The notes beneath the pieces were generated by a model. It was not told the DNA's origin, did no database searches, and was given only the letters and a program-made list of their open reading frames with translations. From positions 1 through 10,024 of the forward strand of contig NW_020312359.1 of NCBI RefSeq assembly GCF_002999335.1: a stretch of DNA of 10,024 bases, in the 5' to 3' direction. Made by a program: the position numbers and the translations under genes. Below are positions 1 to 6,900 of this stretch, in pieces (position 1 is the stretch's first letter; each line of letters begins with the position of its first letter). Source of the stretch: Cyclospora cayetanensis. Its lineage: Eukaryota; Apicomplexa; Conoidasida; Eucoccidiorida; Eimeriidae.

Positions 1-309
1 CTCAGGTGGAGAGGAGCGCAGGCAATTCTCTCAGGCGTCAATAGCCGTTTTTCGCCATCGATATCCCCGAAAGTTGAAGGTGTAGTAGACCTATCGATTG
101 TGGCCTCCTATCAATGTTTACAAGCACCATGAATTGATATGGACTTTGCAGCGCAGGTAAGTGCTTAGAATCTCTCTCTGCTCTGGATGCCAGAACCATG
201 GGCGGTGTTGAAGGTACATACACCCACATTATGCGTAGGCATATTGATATCTAAGCAAAAATTCCCGTATTGCGCTCCTCAGGTTGCCTTCTTATACAGA
301 CGCTTGACC

Positions 310-383
310 CAAGAACCATATTATGAGTTGCTAGACTCCTCCAGATAGCCTATCCAAAGCACTCCCTATTCATTGTTCGTGCC
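310..383. repeat. Degraded direct repeat, copy 1
   Basis: Shares the order AACCATAT, a GAG-rich stretch, AGATA, TC-AAAG, TCCCTA-TCA-TGT-CGTGCC with 883-955 at roughly 70-75% identity by eye, in the same orientation. It is most likely the remnant of an old duplicated or mobile sequence. No coding frame survives. Confidence 0.5.
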
Positions 384-882
384 TTGAGCTGCACTGGCTG
401 CATCAGTCGGCCTAGGGCATCCACATGAAGACCATTAGCTCAGAACACAAAAAGTCTCAATATCCCGCTCTCACCATATCCCCCTAAGGTGCTCGTTCAA
501 GCCTTTGTCCTCACTCCACACGGGCAGCAGCCTAAGCGAAGAAGAAGAGTCACTCGGTGGCTGCGCTTGTCTTAGCAGAGTCTAAATATGTGCACCCTAA
601 GTCAAACATAGTAGGATGCAGCGCATATGCACATAATACACGTCCGAGTGGTATTTAGCTAACCATGCACTGTAACAAACAGATGACAAGGACAGCCATC
701 TTACTACAACGTCATTTCTTGACTGCATATTATACAAAAATGCAAGCAAGTTTAGGGGTAACTGTCAACCTGTAGCCTATGCGTCTACACATGCGCACTC
801 CGTAGAGCTAAGCGACACGAGTACGAACGAAGAACAACCGTTGTGATCCTCAAGCACTTCCGCAAGCATGGCGCTCTGGTCC

Positions 883-955
883 GCAACCATATCGAGAAGT
901 GAGAGAAGCTTGCTAGATATCCCTTTCAAAGACTTCCCTACTCACTGTACGTGCC
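883..955. repeat. Degraded direct repeat, copy 2
   Basis: Partner of the element at 310-383, about 570 bp away. The best-matching block is CAAAG-ACTTCCCTACTCACTGTACGTGCC. No target-site duplication or terminal inverted repeat was seen at the edges. Confidence 0.5.
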
Positions 956-2027
956 CTACTCACTCAGACGGTTCTGGCACATGAGGATACGAAGCCAGAG
1001 AGTAGAGGTAGACGCTGCTGCACCCTCCGGAAGATCCGAGCTTCCATTCGCACCCACTACTTGCATGCAGTAACTGTGTGAAAAGGCCGATAGCCGTTGT
1101 GCTTTGAGTACGTCATAAGGGCTGTCCCGCAGCACGAATCTTATGCAGGCAGCCAAAATTACCAGTCAGCAGTTAGCACAAGCTTAATTTGAAATTACCA
1201 GTCCACCAGGAAGTGTATTTATTGGCTGAACTACTGGCCCTCTACATTGGCTACGCGCATTCGAGGATATGCACAGATGGTACGAATAAATAGAATCACT
1301 TGCATCTTTCCAGGGTATGCGACTTGGAAGATTCCACAGACAGCAAATACGCCTACGCAGCTATTTTGTGTGATGCTGTAGCTGCTGCTGATAGCAGGTG
1401 CCACGAGATATTTCCGCATTCCGCAAATTATGGAGCCATCGAGTGCCTCTAGGTATCCGATCTTTCATGCATGCGCTCCTGTATGTCTGAAACTGCTCCA
1501 CAGGTGCTGCATTTGCGCAAGTCCTTTTGTCCTGGTTGCTGCTTCAGATTCAGCTTCCATGAAAAGCACAGGCGATTACAGCCAACGTGATCGATCGCTG
1601 AACCACCCGGCACATGGCCTTGTGGGGAGACCAGTGCCATGAAGATGCCCTTAGAGAAGGCTGTGGCAGTCAGTGCGTAGAGCAGCCCTCGAGGTTCTGA
1701 GTCGAAGCCGAAAGCGCTCGAAGGGGTAGATAGCTACTGCTTTTGGTGGCTCCGTTGAGCCATGAGGTTCTACTGAATCCGCGCAAATATGGAATGAGTG
1801 TCATGAGGCGGTCTCCATATCTGCGTTGTTGTATGTGGCTCGTAAAGCACAAAGCCGCCTCGTTTGTACAAAGCTGCATCGCGTCTGTATGTGTGTGGCT
1901 GGAGGTACCTTGACGATACCGTCTACACATTTGTACTCTATGCACATCACTCAAGGCGTTCCCCTAGCTCAATCTATGTGCACACTATGCACTATGCCTA
2001 AAAGTGGTGGGGCGAAACGACCAAAGA

Positions 2028-2067
2028 GTCATATATATATATATATATGTATAGATATATAGATAAG
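2028..2067. repeat. TA microsatellite
   Basis: A (TA)n stretch followed by TATAGATATATAGATA between the left gene-poor region and the 2.1-3.7 kb region. No associated gene is seen. Confidence 0.85.
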
Positions 2068-2913
2068 CTAAATCTGCCCAAAGTAGGCCTGCATTCCGCC
2101 AGTATCCCGCGTTCCTTTAGAAATGCAATTTGCTCGGTTTCCTCGGAGTTTGAGGAACTATTGGGGAAACACAGCACTGCAGTATATCCATGGGGGCATG
2201 CCCTCCTGCTGCTGAGTGGGGGATCTCTAAATGCAAAGGATCACGCCTCCCCCCACACGCAGCACAGAGTAGTGCATCCCCCCGATCGCTCCCGTCGGCT
2301 GCTGCCTGGGAAATCAAGAACCCTCGTTCCTCCCCCTCCTGCCCTTGCCTTTTTCAGTCCCCAACTGAGGCTCCTCTGCGTCATTTGCTAGGAGCCCTTC
2401 GCCGCGAAAAAGCCTCCCGACTTGAGGCATGTTGACTGCTGCAGCAGGGGATTAGCGCTGGCGCTTCGCAGGAGCTGTTACAACGGGCTTTTTCCCAAGA
2501 CGTGGACGGCATAGGAGGCGTGTCTCTTAAAATCAAAATTCTGCACCAATTTTCTCTGCGTCGAGCACAGAGGAACGCCCGCTGGAGACCTCCACGTGAA
2601 TTCTCGGAGCAGCTGCTGCTGCTGCAGGTGTTACGCTGCTGCAGCTTGCACCTCCAGAAGCCACCACTGCAAGAGAAGGCAGTTTCTCTGGGAGACGATC
2701 GATAAGAGAATGGGAAGTGATTTCGGAGGGAAAGGCAAGGCATCTGACAGCGCCGGAAACTACAGACGCGTTTATGCAATGCACGATGCACTAGCACAAA
2801 TCACATGCGCACAAACAACATCTACACATTCGCATGAAACTGCGATACATTTTGCTGCTCCTGCTGAAAAAAGTGGCAGCTCATACGCTTGCGGCAGCAA
2901 AGGCAGAGCACAC

Positions 2914-3267
2914 CCACGCCTTCACCAAAAGCTGCAGCAGCAACTCCTCCTGCAGCAACTCGCAATATGGATCTTTTTGCACCTGCGCCAGCACTTTTGC
3001 TGCATTTGCTACATCAAGGCTTTCCCGGATGCCTGTGTGGCTGCGTCGACGCGGAAGGCCTTTTTTTATCATACACGCATACACACGCACACTTGTCACT
3101 GGTATTCACCAGCAGTGCCACCAGCTGGCTCAGCCTACGCTGCAAAGCTGTAAAGCTGTTGCCCCCTGCTGCAGTCGCTACGGATTTCGCGCAGTGGCGG
3201 CAGGAGGCAGCACCAAAGGACCAGAGAGCTCCTCCCGTCCACTGTGAGATGCCTTTTGAGGTGATTC
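2914..3267 (-). CDS. Tentative exon pair of an unrecognised protein or 3' UTR
   Basis: The minus strand reads NSFTALQRRLSQLVALLVN up to a possible GTGACA donor at 3099. After an ACACAG acceptor at 3033-3034 it continues IRESLDVANAAKVLAQVQKD and then a Leu/Gln-rich helix to about 2914. The join gives a 67-nt intron, similar in size to the 77-nt intron of the kinase, and phases agree (1 to 1). The peptide looks amphipathic-helical. No family is recognised, part of the Leu/Gln content comes from CTG/CAG repeats, and the outer boundaries are guesses. It lies about 470 nt downstream of the kinase stop, so 3' UTR or chance are serious alternatives. Confidence 0.25.
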
Positions 3268-3518
3268 AAGGTGCTTGTCGGCGACGTCACTCGAGCCAGC
3301 TGCTGCCGAGGCAACTGCCCTTGCTGCTGGCGCTCGAGCTCGTTCGAGAACGGCAGTCTGAAGAGGCGGCATAAGAGACGCTGGACTTGATGGCCTATGG
3401 ACGGCTGGTGTTGTCAAGCTGCTGCTTCCAGTTCCTCTATCCCCCACCCAAGTCGAACCGGAGGTGTGCTCTCCCGCGTCGCTTCCTACAGCCAAAAGAT
3501 ACTTGACCCTCCTTAGGA

Positions 3519-3559
3519 CCTGCAGCAGCAGCAACAGCAGCAGCAGCAACAGCAGCAGT
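3519..3559. repeat. CAG/CAA trinucleotide tract
   Basis: A run of CAGCAGCAGCAACAGCAG-type triplets 180 nt downstream of the kinase stop. It is open in several frames, as poly-Ser/Asn or poly-Gln on plus and poly-Leu, poly-Cys or poly-Ala-like on minus. It is typical of coccidian genomic CAG expansion and not evidence for a gene. Confidence 0.85.
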
Positions 3560-3740
3560 TACACCCCAATAAAAAACGCGAAAACGCCTCCCCTGCGAGT
3601 TCGATCGAGGCCAGGGTGGTTCCTTGCATCCCTGCAAGGCTCCCTAGCCAGAGATTGCCTCTCCACTCCTCTCCCCAACAACTGCCCGCCTCGCTTTCCC
3701 CCTCAGCCCTCCCCACAGCTCCTGATCCTTGGGCTGACTG

Positions 3741-3932
3741 CTAGTCGTGCCGCTTTCTACTGCTGCACAGGTCCCCGCTTCTGTGCATCGCCAGCGTCTT
3801 GTGAAGGCACTCCCGCCTCTGCTCCTTTTCACGCACTTCGTTTGCAGATGGCCTATCCTGCGGGTTTGGTCGCGCCATTTCAATCATCAAGTCTCTCCAG
3901 CAGCTGCGGTAGGCGGAAACGTGCTGAGGCAC
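3741..3932 (-). CDS. Kinase terminal exon: subdomain XI and short C-terminal tail
   Basis: The acceptor is GATTTTTTCTGCAG. The exon reads [19 protein letters not shown] then [14 protein letters not shown], where R891 is the invariant arginine of subdomain XI. A polar tail of about 30 residues ends RKRHD before a TAG stop. Joined to LYYE, the spacing from MERVKTL to this helix matches that of PERK. Further exons could be spliced from GTGCGT or GTGCCT within the tail, but none is needed to complete the kinase fold. Confidence 0.82.
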   Translation of the reverse strand: MPQHVSAYRSCWRDLMIEMARPNPQDRPSANEVREKEQRRECLHKTLAMHRSGDLCSSRKRHD

Positions 3933-6900
3933 CTGCAGAAAAAATCCGCAGCAGCATTTTAGCAGCATCAGTGGTGCACGCAGTGCCATCACCACGGTGT
4001 GGAAACGAGGCAACGCGCGGGCATGCGCAGGCAGCAAAGGGAGACAGGAGAAGTCTGGCAGGAGTCGGTGCGTCTCGACAGGAGTCGGTGTGTCTCGACA
4101 GGAGTCGGTGTGTCTCGACAGGAGTCGGTGTGTCTCGAGGACGTGTGCTCGCAAGCGACGGAGGATTGGGCGTTCGTTTCTAGGGCTAGCTACAACACGA
4201 GGAGGAGCACCCCGTAAACGACGTGAAGCGCACTTCATAGTACAGTTTGAACGCTTCCAGAGTCTTCACGCGCTCCATAACAGTCTTGAAGCGAGGGCAA
4301 AGCAGCTCCAGAAGAATCAAAGCGCTGGAATAAATATCTGCCTTTTCATCGCATAGTCCCCCGCCTTCAGGAGCCGCGTATGCGGGTGTACCTATGACTT
4401 CGCCCTTGTAAGACTGCGCGAAAAAACAGGCTCAACGCATGCATATTCAAGAGGGAAAAGAAAGACAAGGAAGTCGTGACACAGGAAGTAACTCGCAACC
4501 GTTGAGGCCATCTTTCGAAAGGCACTTCGCACCGAGCGCACGGCGCCTTCCGTCTCGAACGCACTCACATGCAGATCACAAGCAAGAAGAGCTTACCATG
4601 TCGAAGAAGATAGGCTTCTTTATGCCTCCTGCCCGTGACGAAGCACCCGGATGCAGCAAAGCATTCTGCTGCTTGTCTAGAGAGACACCAGCATCTGCTG
4701 ATGCTGTTGCCACACCAGCAGCACCAGCGTCTGCACTTTCGGCGAGCTGCCCTGCCGTTTTGCTTTGAATGAATTTTGCAAGACCAAAATCCACAATCTT
4801 CAAAACATGAGACTGAGGGTCGACGAAAATGTTCTCAGGCTTCAAATCCCGATGCACGATACCCCTGAGGCAGAAAACAGCAGACAGGAGGCGCAGAAAG
4901 CGTTGAAATTGCAGACAGGCAACAGGCGCAGAAAGCGTTGAAATTGCAGACAGGCAACAGGCGCAGAAAGCGTTGAAATTGCAGACAGGCAACAGGCGCA
5001 GAAAGCGTTGAAATTGCAGACAGGCAACTGGCGCAGAAAGCGTTGAAATTGCACACAGGCAACAGGCGCAGAAAGCGTTGACATTGCAGACAGGCAACAG
5101 GCGCAGAAAGCGTTGAAATCGCAGACAGGCGACAGGCGCAGAAAGCGTTGAGTTGCAGACAGGCAACAGGCGCAGAAAGCGTTGAAATTGCAGACAGGCA
5201 ACAGGCGCAGAAAGCGTTGAATTGCAGACAGGAGGCAAAACAAATCGGAGAGCCGCAACAGCAATAGAAACAGCGAACGAAATGCAATGCCGTGTGGTGT
5301 AGAGGAGCGAGGCCAGACACACATACACAAACACACACCTACACATACAGATACCCCTCCACATCTATGCACGCATACAGATATATATATGTATATAAGC
5401 ACACCCAGGCTATCCCGGAAAAGAACAAACACTCGTTAAGGCGCTGCATTGGTGAGCCTTGCCAACATGGCGAGTAAAGGAAGCGGCCATGGGCGGGAAG
5501 CCCAGCAAACACACGAGTTATTTTGCGAACACGCGAGAAGAAGAGTGCAGCGAGGGCAGTTCGCAGGAGAGGGAGGGAGTGTGGAGAACATATGGTGGCG
5601 GCAACTAGGGCACAGACAGCAACAGAGGAGCACGAGGAGAGGGGAATCGGGGGGGGAAGGGCTGGAGATGTGGAGGGAGAAGCCGGGATTTTTTGGCGTT
5701 CTGGAGGAGGAAGAAGAATCAGAGTCGAAGCAAGAGCAGCAGCACTATCGCGCTCAAGCATCAAAGAATGCGAGGGCACCTCTCGTGGATGTCTCGGATC
5801 CCTTTCATCAGCTGCTTGAACAAATCCAGCTCTAACAAAGGCCACCGTCCTAATGCTGCATCTTCCACACACGAGCTTCTTTCTGGTCTGAAGGGGATGC
5901 AGGAGAAAGCGGAGGCACACAATGCAGCCGCGATGAGGAAGAATCGTCGTCGCAGCGTCTCTCGCTCTGTTGGAGGAAGCCGTAGAGAGGTGCTCGACAA
6001 GAGCTTTTTTCGCATCCTGGAAGCGGAAGGAAAACGCCGTTAAAAACGCCGTTAAAACCGCAGCCGCACACGCAGCAGCAGCAGACTGCATACCTGTCTA
6101 GCCAAGCTCTCAAGGTTAAACCTGAACACATTTCCATTTGAATGAGGAGGACGACAGGGTACAAAGGACCTTGTTGGTGTTGCTGCTGCTGAGGCACTGG
6201 CCCTCGAAGCTCCTTGGGAGGCTTGCGTTCTCTGTCATGCGCTGCGACGAGCTGCTGCAGCAGCCGCTGCTGTTGCTGCTTCTGCTGCTCGTGGTGCAGC
6301 TGCGGCGTGGGAGCCTCCCCCGACGCCTTGCGCCTCTCCTCCAGACCGTCGATTTCGGAAATGTCATCCTGGAAGACTATGAGATCGCGTTCATCGTCGC
6401 TGAGGTAGGCGGACCATAGTTCGTCCTCACTCCACACGTCCTGTTGCAGCAGCAACGCCATCCGCTTATGCTTATTATTCTGCCGCTGCTGCTGTTGCTG
6501 CGGCGACGACGCCTCTTCTTCTGGCTCTTGGAGAGGCGCTTGCACGTCTTTTTGCAGCACCCCAGAGCGACCTAGACTCTCTCGGCTGGCATCCGATTCT
6601 TCTTGCCTCTCGTCGAGTGCGCAGTCGCCCATGGGGGGAGGGGGTCTGACTCCGCTTGCAGAGCCTGCTGCGTTCTGCTGCTTCCGCCGCAAGCGTCGCG
6701 CTGCGGCAGCAGCCGCAGCAGCAGCCGCGGCGCGACGCCTCCGACGAAGTTTCCACGCACCCACAGCAGCGTCGCACCTCCACAGCCCAGCCTCGATCCG
6801 CTGTACAGACTGCGTGCTGCCGCTACTGCCACTGTGCCTCCTTCGGCAGGGGAAGGGGATCTGAATCCCTGCTGCATCCGGTGCCAAGCCGAGTTGCTTC

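Larger units (their letters stand above)
1..2400. other. Gene-poor region; no supported gene
   Basis: Apart from the degraded repeat pair and the TA tract, I find no frame with recognisable protein features on either strand. The longest open frames are under 120 codons, begin and end at random, and show no codon pattern or splice-phase chain. The region may be intergenic or contain decayed repeats. Confidence 0.6.
2401..3740. other. Downstream flank of the kinase gene, weak coding signals only
   Basis: This contains scattered CAG/CTG runs that make open frames in all six readings. Besides the tentative pair at 2914-3267, the minus strand at 2784-2533 reads IDRLPEKLPSLAVVASGG and ends LDAEKIGAEF at a TGA, which could be a terminal exon, but no family is recognisable. 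No clear AATAAA on the minus strand marks the kinase 3' end. Confidence 0.4.

Noticed and set aside
3464..4183. Plus-strand 239-codon open frame
   Set aside because: It runs antisense to the last kinase exon and across the 20-bp array and CAG tract, with low-complexity Ser/Pro/Ala content and no recognisable domain.
4209..4413. Alternative donor ACGGG|GTGCTC for the subdomain X exon
   Set aside because: It ends in phase 2 and does not fit the phase-0 acceptor at 3933; the GAA|GTGCGC donor at 4233 fits both phase and the PERK spacing.
4061..5235. CRISPR array
   Set aside because: The repeats are directly adjacent without unique spacers and lie in introns of a eukaryotic gene.
4576..5432. Long minus-strand open frames rich in [17 protein letters not shown] repeats
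   Set aside because: They are translations of the 35-bp intronic array in three frames. The true coding part is only the exon 4864-4597, and the splice phase excludes reading through the array.
5449..6043. Plus-strand open frames rich in Glu/Arg/Gly
   Set aside because: They are antisense to the helix D-E exon and to intron sequence of purine-rich composition; no motif was seen.
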